DNA from: an uncultured Collinsella sp.
GTDB taxonomy: Bacteria; Actinomycetota; Coriobacteriia; Coriobacteriales; Coriobacteriaceae
Assembly: GCA_958445895.1 (NCBI GenBank)
Contig: CAUCTV010000013.1
Span: forward strand, 1-31,793
Length of the DNA stretch: 31,793 nt
Direction of reading: 5' to 3'
Position numbers and translations under genes: made by a program
Notes under the pieces: generated by a model
Databases searched by the model: none
Told to the model about the DNA's origin: nothing
What the model saw: only the letters and a program-made list of their open reading frames with translations
Shown here: positions 16,060 through 23,214 of the stretch, piece after piece
Position numbering within the stretch: the stretch's first letter is position 1
Layout of the letters: each line of letters begins with the position of its first letter

Positions 16060-17040
16060 ATGGATCCCAACAAGCGTCCCGACGACATGGTGCGTATCAC
16101 CACTCCCGAACTTGCCCAGGTGTTCATCGATGAGCAGGTCGCTGCAATCCGCGAGCAGATCGGCGACAAGAAGGTCCTGCTGGCTCTTTCCGGCGGCGTC
16201 GACAGTTCGGTTGTCGCGGCCCTGCTCATCAAGGCCATCGGCAAGCAGCTCATTTGCGTGCATGTGAACCACGGCCTGATGCGCAAGGGTGAGAGCGAAC
16301 AGGTCATCGACGTCTTCAAGAACCAGATGGACGCTAACCTGGTCTATGTGGACGCGACCGATCGCTTCCTGGATAAGCTCGTGGACGTCGAGGAGCCCGA
16401 GGCCAAGCGCAAGATCATCGGTGCCGAGTTTATCCGCGTGTTCGAGGAGGAGGCCCGCAAGGTTGGCGACGAGGTCAGTTTCCTCGCCCAGGGCACCATC
16501 TATCCCGACATTCTTGAGTCCCAAGACGGCGTGAAGGCTCACCACAACGTGGGCGGTCTGCCCGAGGATCTGCAGTTTGAGCTCTGCGAGCCCGTCAAAC
16601 TGCTGTACAAGGACGAGGTCCGCGTCGTGGGTCGCGAGCTCGGCCTGCCCGAGAACATGGTCGAGCGCCAGCCGTTCCCCGGTCCCGGCCTGGGCGTCCG
16701 CTGCCTTGGTGCCATCACCCGCGACCGTCTTGAGGCGCTGCGCGAAGCCGACGCGATCGTGCGCGAGGAGATCGACAAGGCGGGTCTGACCATCTGGCAG
16801 TATTTTGCCGTCGTGCCCGACTTCCGCGCCACCGGCGTGCGCGAGGGCAAGCGCGCCTACGATTGGCCCTGTATCATCCGCTGCATCAACACCGTCGATG
16901 TCATGACCGCCGAGGTGCCTGAGCTCGACTGGGCGTTGCTCAAGCGCATTACCGCCCGCGTCACCGCCGAGGTTCCCGGCATCTGCCGCGTGTGCTACGA
17001 CCTCACGCCGAAGCCCGTCGGCACGGTGGAGTGGGAGTAG
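16060..17040 (+). CDS. guaA: GMP synthase ATP-pyrophosphatase subunit, stand-alone (GuaAb type)
   Basis: The 326-residue protein is the synthetase half of GMP synthase: it adenylates XMP and aminates it to GMP. The PP-loop SGGVDSS is at residues 44-50. Other signatures are VHVNHGLMRKGE, FLAQGTIYPDILES, HHNVGGLPEDLQFELCEPVKLLYKDEVR and the C-terminal dimerisation domain with RPFPGPGLGVRC-like QPFPGPGLGVRCLG and the TPKPVGTVEWE end. The usual N-terminal glutamine amidotransferase domain (about 190 residues) is absent, and no such domain is encoded upstream: ATG 16060 follows AGAAGGAG and a promoter lies just before. This split form is usual in archaea, where a separate GuaAa subunit supplies ammonia. 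Here the partner must be elsewhere, or free ammonia is used. Confidence 0.93.
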   Translation: MDPNKRPDDMVRITTPELAQVFIDEQVAAIREQIGDKKVLLALSGGVDSSVVAALLIKAIGKQLICVHVNHGLMRKGESEQVIDVFKNQMDANLVYVDATDRFLDKLVDVEEPEAKRKIIGAEFIRVFEEEARKVGDEVSFLAQGTIYPDILESQDGVKAHHNVGGLPEDLQFELCEPVKLLYKDEVRVVGRELGLPENMVERQPFPGPGLGVRCLGAITRDRLEALREADAIVREEIDKAGLTIWQYFAVVPDFRATGVREGKRAYDWPCIIRCINTVDVMTAEVPELDWALLKRITARVTAEVPGICRVCYDLTPKPVGTVEWE

Positions 17041-17077
17041 GCTTCTACTCTTTTGGGCGAATTGCATTGACAGGGAG

Positions 17078-17116
17078 GGGGTCCCGCGCAAACGTGTGCG
17101 GGACCCCTTTCGTTTT
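17078..17116 (+). terminator. Rho-independent terminator after guaA
   Basis: A 13-bp stem (GGGGTCCCGCGCA with TGTGCGGGACCCC, one G-T wobble) with an AACG loop is followed by TTTCGTTTTA. It overlaps the stop codon region of the convergent histidine kinase gene. Confidence 0.85.
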
Positions 17117-18266
17117 ACTGTTCGGTTAATGCTGCGGATCGTTTTGGAAGGCTTGCGAGCATAGTGGTCCCGTTCTCGGAACTTGCTTCGACCTCTACAG
17201 CGCCACCGTGAAGCGCTGCAATCTCCCAAACGAGCGCGAGTCCGAGTCCTGCGCCGCCGTATGCCCTGCTGCGGGATTTATCCAGGCGAAAGAACGGTTG
17301 GAAGATGCTCTCGTGGTACTGCTTGGGTATTCCCGGGCCCTGGTCCTCGACTCGCAGGAACACGCGGCTGTTGTTGTCGCAGATGGAGACGTTGACAGTC
17401 GAGCCGGGGCGGCTGTAACGGATGGCATTTTCGACCAGGTTAAACACCAGCCGATAGAGGAGCGTGTCGCTCCCGATTACTAAAGCGTCTCCAGCACAAT
17501 TGAGGGCTACGCCCTTATTTTCGGCAAGTGGCGCAAGGTCGGTGAGGACCTCTTCGGACAAGGGACCAAGTTCAACATCGTCCTCGCAAGGAACGCTGCG
17601 GAGCTCACTCATCTCGAGCAACACCTTGGTCATCCGCGACATCCGCTCAGTTTGTTCTTGTAGCAGGCCGAGCAGCTCGGCTGTTTCGGGTTGCAAACCG
17701 GAGTGCTCGGAGATGAATAGTTCAATCTGTGCTTGCATAAGGGCGAGCGGGGTGCGAAGCTCGTGTGCGGCGTTGCCGGTAAACTGACGCTGTGCAGAGA
17801 ACCCTTCGCCAAGACGAGCGATCATGTCGTTGAAAGAGGCGCTGCATCGTTGTAGCTCGGTGGGCACATCTTCATTGAGTCTGATTTCGCTTAGGTTGTC
17901 AGGCTGCACACGCTCAACCTGAGCTGCAAAAGCCCGTAGCGGTTTGAGTGCACGGCCGCTCACAAAGTATGCCAGCGCGCCGCCAAGGAGTGTGACTCCA
18001 GCCGTGATGTACCAGGCTGTCGTGCCAAAAGACTCCTGTGCGTCATTTACGACGATTGTGACCTTGTCATCGAGGGCCGCTTTCGTTGGGTCGAACGCCT
18101 GGAGCGAATCTTCGCCGGTTGCGTTAAAGGCCGAGATGTCGCTGCCGATGGCATCCATGTAGCGCATGCCCGTATAGCCGACCAAGCAGTTCGTCAGTAC
18201 GCATGCCGCACACGTCAGCAGTGCCGTCATAATCGTTATGCGCCATTGCAGCGAAAGCCCTTTCAT
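17115..18266 (-). CDS. Two-component sensor histidine kinase
   Basis: A 383-residue membrane kinase. Transmembrane segments lie near residues 10-30 and 85-105 and enclose a short extracytoplasmic domain of about 55 residues. A HAMP-like linker follows, then the dimerisation helix with the phospho-acceptor His168 in NAAHELRTPLA. The ATPase domain shows N-box NLVENAIRYS, G1 VEDQGPGIP, an F-box (IFQPFFRLD) and G2 GGAGLGLALV. All catalytic boxes are intact. Its start overlaps the response-regulator stop by 4 nt (ATGA type), so the two are translationally coupled. The small sensor domain gives no hint of the signal; the pair sits opposite a thiol-redox operon, which makes a redox or cell-envelope signal plausible. 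Confidence 0.93.
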   Translation of the reverse strand: MKGLSLQWRITIMTALLTCAACVLTNCLVGYTGMRYMDAIGSDISAFNATGEDSLQAFDPTKAALDDKVTIVVNDAQESFGTTAWYITAGVTLLGGALAYFVSGRALKPLRAFAAQVERVQPDNLSEIRLNEDVPTELQRCSASFNDMIARLGEGFSAQRQFTGNAAHELRTPLALMQAQIELFISEHSGLQPETAELLGLLQEQTERMSRMTKVLLEMSELRSVPCEDDVELGPLSEEVLTDLAPLAENKGVALNCAGDALVIGSDTLLYRLVFNLVENAIRYSRPGSTVNVSICDNNSRVFLRVEDQGPGIPKQYHESIFQPFFRLDKSRSRAYGGAGLGLALVWEIAALHGGAVEVEASSENGTTMLASLPKRSAALTEQ

Positions 18267-18937
18267 TCTCCATCCTCCATAACGTAGCCCTCTCCAATCC
18301 GATTGCGAATCGGGTCGTATCCCAAAGCGCTGCGTAGCTTTTTGCGGAGCGACGAGATATGAACGCGGGTTGCGTTGCTAAAGCTGTTGACGCTGCTGTC
18401 CCATACATGCTCGATAAGCTCTTCCTGGCTCACCGGCCGCCCCTGGTTAAGCATCAGGTATTCCAAGATGCCGGTCTCCTTGCGCGTGAGGGATAGGGTC
18501 TCGCCGCCCACGGAGGCGAGGCGCGCCTTGGTGTCAAAGCTCAACAATCCACAGGCTAGAACAACGTCGTTTTGCGTAAAGCGCCTGAGCGTGAGACTGC
18601 GTATGCGTGCCGCCAGCTCGTCAAGATGGAACGGCTTGGTGAGGTAGTCGTTGGCGCCCGCATCGAGCCCCGCTACCTTGTCGGAGACCTCGCCACGTGC
18701 CGAGAGCACAAGCACCTTGGTCTCACAATCAGTTGTCCTGAGTTGCCTGAGCACGGTCATGCCGTCGACATGGGGGAGATTGAGGTCGAGCACGACAAGA
18801 TCAAAGGTCTCGACATCGAGCAGATCGAGGGCCTGCTGCCCGTCGTAGCAGCAGTCGACGCTATAGGCTAAGTTGCGCAGGCTGCGTGCGATCGCATCGC
18901 ACAGCGCCCGCTCGTCCTCGACGACCAAGATGCGCAT
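18263..18937 (-). CDS. OmpR/PhoB-family response regulator
   Basis: A 224-residue regulator. The receiver domain has the acidic pair at Glu7/Asp8, phospho-acceptor Asp51 (VVLDLNLPHVDG) and the conserved Lys in YLTKPFHLDEL. The C-terminal winged helix includes LTRKETGILEYLMLNQGRPVSQEELIEHVW and the recognition helix around NATRVHISSLRKKLR, ending in IRNRIGEGYVM. Partner of the kinase encoded immediately downstream. On the minus strand AAGGAG precedes its ATG. The pair is divergent from the CxxC/4Fe-4S/TlpA operon, separated by 89 nt, which must hold both promoters. Confidence 0.94.
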   Translation of the reverse strand: MRILVVEDERALCDAIARSLRNLAYSVDCCYDGQQALDLLDVETFDLVVLDLNLPHVDGMTVLRQLRTTDCETKVLVLSARGEVSDKVAGLDAGANDYLTKPFHLDELAARIRSLTLRRFTQNDVVLACGLLSFDTKARLASVGGETLSLTRKETGILEYLMLNQGRPVSQEELIEHVWDSSVNSFSNATRVHISSLRKKLRSALGYDPIRNRIGEGYVMEDGE

Positions 18938-18965
18938 AACGTTCTCCTTGCATAGTCATTCGCGC

Positions 18966-18993
18966 TTAACACGGATTTTATAGTCGGTATGGT
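18966..18993 (+). promoter_or_regulatory. Candidate promoter of the CxxC/4Fe-4S/TlpA operon
   Basis: TTAACA (5 of 6 to the -35 consensus) and TATGGT (4 of 6 to the -10) are separated by 16 nt, about 33 nt before the TTG start at 19027. The region lies between the response-regulator gene and the operon, where the regulator could act. Confidence 0.35.
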
Positions 18994-19026
18994 CCAATGG
19001 GTCGCGAAACGAAAGGAGTGGTCAGA

Positions 19027-19173
19027 TTGTTCAAAGCGATTAAGCCTGTGGCGCAGGTGGCTTTGCTGATCGTTGGGGTAGCCATGGTTGGCTTTGGCAT
19101 TATGCGCGGCGAGGCAGATGCCGTGCTGGCCAAGGCAATCAGGCTGTGCTTGGAGTGTATCGGAATTGGTTAA
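19027..19173 (+). CDS. Small membrane protein with C-terminal CxxC (CD1871A-like)
   Basis: A 48-codon frame starting at TTG 19027, 8 nt after GGAG (the AAAGGAG site overlaps an in-frame GTG at 19018-19020, which is therefore unlikely as the start). It encodes one hydrophobic segment (VAQVALLIVGVAMVGFGIM, residues about 8-26), a short amphipathic stretch and a CLECIGIG end. The CLEC motif could be redox active. This size, single membrane segment and terminal CLECIGIG match my recollection of the clostridial CD1871A family of CxxC proteins, encoded beside 4Fe-4S proteins. Its stop overlaps the next gene's proposed start by 8 nt. The frame is easily missed because it is short and has a rare start. 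Confidence 0.7.
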   Translation: MFKAIKPVAQVALLIVGVAMVGFGIMRGEADAVLAKAIRLCLECIGIG

Positions 19174-20077
19174 AAGAAAAAATACCGTATCGCATCTTTT
19201 GGCGAGATTTCGCGGATTGATTCAGGCGGCGGCAACGCTTGCGACCAATATTCACCTGCCTAACTTTGCCAAGGGAGGCATCTACCAGGGGGCGGGCAAA
19301 GCCGTCTGCGTGCCGGGGCTCAACTGCTACTCGTGTCCGGCGGCCTCGGGTGCGTGCCCCATCGGGTCGTTTCAGTCGGTGGTGGGCTCGTCTAAGTTCA
19401 GCTTTTCGTATTACGTCACCGGAACACTCATTCTGATTGGCGTGCTGCTGGGGCGTTTTGTATGCGGCTTTTTATGCCCGTTTGGATGGCTGCAAGAGCT
19501 TCTGCATAAGATTCCCGGCAAAAAGCTCTCGACGAAAAAGCTCAAGCCGCTCACGTACATCAAGTACGCCGTGCTGCTGTTTGCCGTGGTGCTGCTGCCC
19601 GTTCTGGTAGTCAACGATGTGGGCATGGGCGACCCGTTCTTTTGCAAGTACATCTGTCCGCAAGGCGTGCTCGAGGGCGCGATTCCGCTGTCCATCATGA
19701 ATACGGGAATCCGTTCCGCGCTGGGAAAGCTCTTTACCTGGAAGCTCGCAATCCTCATTGTGGTTGCGGTGCTGAGCGTGCTGTTCTACCGCCCCTTCTG
19801 TAAATGGATTTGCCCCCTCGGTGCGTTTTATGCACTCATGAACAAGGTGTCTTTGCTGGGGATCCAGGTTGACCAGTGCAAATGCGTCTCGTGCGGCAAG
19901 TGCGCCAAGGTGTGTCAAATGGACGTGGACGTTACGCGTACGCCCAACCATGCCGAGTGCATTCGTTGCGGCAAATGCGTGGGCGCGTGCCCCGTCGATG
20001 CTATTAGCTTTCGCTATGGGCTGGGTGTGACGGGCGACAAACCCGCGCAGTCCACGCAAGCCTGCGAAAACAAATAG
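19166..20077 (+). CDS. 4Fe-4S membrane protein, NapH/NosR-like
   Basis: A 303-residue membrane protein from TTG 19166 (GGAG 10 nt upstream; the start is uncertain, and an in-frame ATG at 19088 would overlap the small gene more). It has about four hydrophobic segments (for example 84-99, 133-150 and 192-208). Three C-x3-CP motifs (CGFLCPFG at 100, CKYICPQG at 160, CKWICPLG at 212) are typical of NapH/YccM/NosR-type proteins. An extra N-terminal cysteine set lies at 48, 54, 57 and 64. Two C-terminal ferredoxin clusters follow (C240-x2-C-x2-C-x3-C and CIRCGKCVGACP at 265-276). It probably carries electrons across or along the membrane, here perhaps to the CxxC peptide and the TlpA-like lipoprotein. 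Confidence 0.88.
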   Translation: MVKRKNTVSHLLARFRGLIQAAATLATNIHLPNFAKGGIYQGAGKAVCVPGLNCYSCPAASGACPIGSFQSVVGSSKFSFSYYVTGTLILIGVLLGRFVCGFLCPFGWLQELLHKIPGKKLSTKKLKPLTYIKYAVLLFAVVLLPVLVVNDVGMGDPFFCKYICPQGVLEGAIPLSIMNTGIRSALGKLFTWKLAILIVVAVLSVLFYRPFCKWICPLGAFYALMNKVSLLGIQVDQCKCVSCGKCAKVCQMDVDVTRTPNHAECIRCGKCVGACPVDAISFRYGLGVTGDKPAQSTQACENK

Positions 20078-20112
20078 GTACCTATATAAGTTTCGATATA
20101 AACGGAGGAACC

Positions 20113-21075
20113 ATGAAACTGTCAAAAATTGCGGCTCTGTTGATGCTGCCCGTGCTGGCGCTGACTCTCGCGGCGTGCTCTGCCCCCAAGGGCGACGCGA
20201 AGGGTGCTACGAGCGGCGATGCGCAGATTGCCGAGCTTGTGGCACAAAAGCCGTCGAGCGCCGAGGAGGCGGCCGAGCTGTACCAGCAGCTGCTGCAAAA
20301 GGAAAACGAGATCTTTGCGAGCGATAACGCCCTATGGGAAAAGGTGTTCCTTGCGGCCAACAAAGACACTCCCATGATTGAGGACGGCAAGAACTACGGT
20401 GACTTCTTGCTCGATACCATCGAGGGCGCCAAGGATCAGTTTGCGGCTGACGAGCTTAAGACGCTTAAGGCCGGCGCGCAGCAGGTCAAGGAGATCGAGG
20501 ACAAGCTCATGGCGCTGGAGAAGGAGTTCCCCGGATGTGGCAGCACGCCCGGCGAGGGGGAGAGTGTTGATGCCTCGACCGCGGGCATGACCAACGGCGA
20601 GAGCGGGGAGACGAAGTTCCCCAGCTTTAAGGGCAAGGACTTGGACGGCAACGATGTAAACAGCGACGAGCTGTTCTCCAAGAACAAGGTCACCGTCATG
20701 AACTTCTGGTTTACCACCTGCAAGCCGTGCGTGGGAGAGCTGGGCGATCTGGAGAAGCTCAACAAGGAGCTTGCCGAGAAGGGCGGCCAGGTCGTGGGCG
20801 TTAATTCCTTTACGCTCGATGGCAACAAAGACGAGGTGGCCGATGCCAAGGACGTGCTTTCCAAGAAGGGCGTAACGTATAAGAACATCTGGTTTAAGTC
20901 GGACAGCGAGGCCGGAAAGTTCACCTCCAACCTGTACTCGTTCCCGACCACCTACGTGATCGACCAGAACGGTAACATTGTGGGAGAGCCGATCATGGGC
21001 GGCATCAACTCCGCTGAGCAGCGCGAGGCGCTCAACAAACTGATCGATCAGGCACTCGCGAAGAGCGAACAGTAA
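20113..21075 (+). CDS. TlpA-like thioredoxin-fold lipoprotein
   Basis: A 320-residue exported lipoprotein: an n-region with Lys, a hydrophobic core and lipobox LAAC with Cys22 as the lipidation site. Residues 40-140 form an extra helical region rich in Glu, Ala and Lys. The C-terminal AhpC/TSA-type thioredoxin domain has NFWFTTCKPCVGELGDLE, with the redox pair Cys203 and Cys206 (CKPC), and later cis-Pro in FPTTYVID. TlpA/ResA proteins reduce disulfides outside the membrane and normally receive electrons from CcdA; no CcdA is seen here, while a 4Fe-4S membrane protein is encoded 35 nt upstream. GGAGG precedes the ATG. A strong terminator ends the operon. Confidence 0.92.
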   Translation: MKLSKIAALLMLPVLALTLAACSAPKGDAKGATSGDAQIAELVAQKPSSAEEAAELYQQLLQKENEIFASDNALWEKVFLAANKDTPMIEDGKNYGDFLLDTIEGAKDQFAADELKTLKAGAQQVKEIEDKLMALEKEFPGCGSTPGEGESVDASTAGMTNGESGETKFPSFKGKDLDGNDVNSDELFSKNKVTVMNFWFTTCKPCVGELGDLEKLNKELAEKGGQVVGVNSFTLDGNKDEVADAKDVLSKKGVTYKNIWFKSDSEAGKFTSNLYSFPTTYVIDQNGNIVGEPIMGGINSAEQREALNKLIDQALAKSEQ

Positions 21076-21100
21076 GTCCGTGGGACAGACAACTGAAGGG

Positions 21101-21128
21101 GAGTCGCTGGAAACAGCGACTCTTTTTT
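21101..21128 (+). terminator. Rho-independent terminator of the TlpA operon
   Basis: A 9-bp perfect stem (GAGTCGCTG / CAGCGACTC) with a GAAA tetraloop is followed directly by TTTTTT. It is a textbook intrinsic terminator. Confidence 0.95.
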
Positions 21129-21146
21129 CTGCTTCGGGGTAGCATC

Positions 21147-21299
21147 ATGGGTATACGTCGAAAGGGCACGCAGCTTTTCGTGCATTGCCTGAGCGGTGCG
21201 CGAAGCAACCAAGCTGTGAGTTTTCTTAAGCGTTCTGGGTATGGCAGTGTCAAGAATATCGGCGGCATAAGCGGCTACACGGGAAAGGTGGTGCGTTAG
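21147..21299 (+). pseudogene. C-terminal rhodanese fragment
   Basis: A 50-codon frame reads as the second half of a rhodanese domain: LFVHCLSGARS carries the active-site Cys loop (C-x-S-G-x-R-S), then FLKRSGYGSVKNIGGISGY, the usual terminal helix and strand. The first half (about 50 residues with the CDC25-like D-x-R loop) is missing and the sequence before it is the TlpA-operon terminator. An ATG at 21147 with a weak GGGG site could still allow translation. Its stop lies 2 nt before the CoA-disulfide-reductase-like gene, which itself ends in a rhodanese domain. I take it as the remnant of a rhodanese gene once coupled to that enzyme. Confidence 0.6.
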
Positions 21300-21301
21300 C
21301 T

Positions 21302-22993
21302 ATGAAGGTGGTTATCGTTGGAGGCGTCGCGGGCGGCGCATCGGCGGCGGCACGTTTGCGCAGACTCGACGAGCAGGCCCAAATTGTCATCTTTGAGCGC
21401 ACGGGTTTTGTATCGTATGCCAACTGTGGGCTTCCGTACTACATTGGCGGCGTGATAGAAGAAGAGAGCGCATTGACGCTGCAGTCTCCCAAGGGCTTTT
21501 GGGATCGCTTTCGCATTGCGGTCAAGACGAGTCACGAGGTGTTTGCCATCCATCCCGATTCGCATACGGTCGAGGTTCGCAATATGCTGACGGGCGAGGA
21601 ATTTGTCGAGACGTATGACAAGCTCATCCTGTCGCCGGGTGCAAAGCCGATTCGCCCTGCGTTGCCGGGCATCGACTCGGATAAAATCTTTAGCCTACGC
21701 ACCGTTGAGGACACGCTGCGTATTCACAGCTATGTTCGAGAGCGGCGACCGAGCAGTGCCGTCGTGATCGGCGGCGGCTTCATTGGCGTCGAGACGGCGG
21801 AGAATCTGTGCGAGCTGGGGCTCCAGGTGACCCTTCTGCAGCGTCCCGTCCAGCTTATGAACAACCTGGATTACGACATGGCGACCCTTTTGCATACCGA
21901 GGTGCGTGAGCACGGTATCGATCTGCGCCTCAAGGCCGATGTGACAGGTTTTGAGGAAGTTGATGGCCGCGTTGTCACCCATGTTGCGGGCGATGACCCT
22001 ATCGGAGCCGATATGGTGCTGCTTGCCATTGGCGTGGCACCTGAGAGCCATCTGGCGCAAGAGGCGGGGCTCGAACTGGGCATCAAGGGGGCTATTGTGG
22101 TCAACGACCGCATGGAGACCTCTGCTGCCGACGTGTATGCCGTGGGCGATGCCGTGCAGGTCACGCATCAGGTGACCGGCGAGGACGCGGTCATTTCGCT
22201 CGCCGGCCCCGCCAACAAGCAGGGGCGTGTCGTCGCCGATGTCATAGCCGGCATGGACAGCTGCTACCTCGGATCGTTGGGCTCATCGGTTATCAAGGTA
22301 TTCGACTTGACGGCGGCAAGCACGGGACTATCCGAAAAGGCGGCACACGCGGCGGGAGTTGACTGCGACAGCGTGGTCCTGTCGCCCGGTTCGCATGCGG
22401 GTTATTATCCGGGTGCAACGCCCATGACCATGAAGGTTGTCTTCGAGAAGCAGGGATTGCGCCTGCTGGGTGCGCAAATCGTGGGCATCGATGGTGTGGA
22501 CAAGCGTATCGACGTTCTGGCGACTGCCATCCAGGCAGGCATGCGCGGCGATAGGCTTAAGGATTTGGACCTAGCATACGCGCCGCCGTATTCATCGGCG
22601 AAGGATCCCGTCAATATGGCGGGCTTTATGATCGAGAACCTCAATCGCGGCATACTGGCGCAGTGGCATTGGGAGGATGAGCCCAACTTGCCACGCGATG
22701 GCAGCGTGCAGCTGCTCGATGTTCGTACGGAAGGGGAGTATGAGCGCGGGCATATCGATGGTTTCGTAAACATTCCCGTCGATGATCTGCGCAATCGCCT
22801 GGGCGAGCTCGACCGGGCCAAGCCGGTCTACGTGATTTGCCAGAGCGGCATTCGCAGCTACATTGCTTGCCGCATTTTGGCGCAGCATGGCTTTGAGTGC
22901 TTTAACTTCTCGGGCGGCTATCGCTTCTTTGCAGCCGTGACTGAGGCTCGCCGCGGCAGCGCTAACGTTATGCCGTGCGGGTTCGAAAAGTAG
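21302..22993 (+). CDS. CoA-disulfide-reductase-like FAD enzyme with C-terminal rhodanese domain
   Basis: A 563-residue flavoprotein disulfide reductase. FAD-binding VIVGGVAGGASAAARLRR opens the protein; the single active-site Cys42 lies in SYANCGLPYY, as in CoA-disulfide reductase and NADH oxidase/polysulfide reductase. NAD(P)-binding AVVIGGGFIGVETAENL is near residue 155 and YAVGDA, which contacts FAD, near 280. The dimerisation domain follows, then a rhodanese domain (VQLLDVRTEGEYERGHIDG ... YVICQSGIRS) with catalytic Cys513. Fused enzymes of this type reduce CoA-disulfides, CoA-persulfides or polysulfide. The ATG follows AAAGGTGG at a somewhat long distance. The neighbourhood is all thiol or sulfur chemistry, in line with this role. 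Confidence 0.9.
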   Translation: MKVVIVGGVAGGASAAARLRRLDEQAQIVIFERTGFVSYANCGLPYYIGGVIEEESALTLQSPKGFWDRFRIAVKTSHEVFAIHPDSHTVEVRNMLTGEEFVETYDKLILSPGAKPIRPALPGIDSDKIFSLRTVEDTLRIHSYVRERRPSSAVVIGGGFIGVETAENLCELGLQVTLLQRPVQLMNNLDYDMATLLHTEVREHGIDLRLKADVTGFEEVDGRVVTHVAGDDPIGADMVLLAIGVAPESHLAQEAGLELGIKGAIVVNDRMETSAADVYAVGDAVQVTHQVTGEDAVISLAGPANKQGRVVADVIAGMDSCYLGSLGSSVIKVFDLTAASTGLSEKAAHAAGVDCDSVVLSPGSHAGYYPGATPMTMKVVFEKQGLRLLGAQIVGIDGVDKRIDVLATAIQAGMRGDRLKDLDLAYAPPYSSAKDPVNMAGFMIENLNRGILAQWHWEDEPNLPRDGSVQLLDVRTEGEYERGHIDGFVNIPVDDLRNRLGELDRAKPVYVICQSGIRSYIACRILAQHGFECFNFSGGYRFFAAVTEARRGSANVMPCGFEK

Positions 22994-23004
22994 CGCGCAT
23001 TGGA

Positions 23005-23035
23005 ATGTGACAAAGTGACAGCCTCTTTGTCGCAT
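23005..23035. repeat. Dispersed palindrome family 1, copy 1 (degenerate)
   Basis: ATGTGACAAAG and CTTTGTCGCAT pair with one wobble around nine bases. Located just after the CoA-disulfide-reductase-like gene, it could work as its terminator or RNA 3' end. Related copies are at 26468-26500 and 28304-28334. Confidence 0.75.
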
Positions 23036-23177
23036 CGGGGATGTTATATGCGGGATGGTGCGCCATGCGGCGTGCTGTCCCGTTCGTTTTTTGGCGCGGT
23101 TCGTTACATTCCTCACTGGTATCGGCCAAAAATGAGGATAGAGTAGGACAAACGCGCCGAACGTGAACGGCGGGGGA

Positions 23178-23195
23178 GCGGGCGAGCGCGCCCGC
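23178..23195 (+). promoter_or_regulatory. GC hairpin beside the ABC transporter ribosome binding site
   Basis: GCGGGCG, AGCG, CGCCCGC forms a perfect 7-bp stem ending 3 nt before the GAGAGG site of the ABC transporter gene. In mRNA it could limit ribosome access or protect the 5' end. The region 22994-23214 otherwise holds repeat copy 1 and no clear promoter. Confidence 0.35.
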
Positions 23196-23214
23196 GCGAG
23201 AGAGGTTGCCGTCC

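Noticed and set aside
15763..17229. Upstream extension of the LuxR-type frame to 823 codons
   Set aside because: It runs antisense through the well-supported GMP synthase gene, and the ATG at 15762 has a good ribosome binding site.
19088..19165. ATG start at 19088 for the 4Fe-4S membrane protein
   Set aside because: It would overlap most of the small CxxC gene, has no ribosome binding site, and adds a segment unlike the family.
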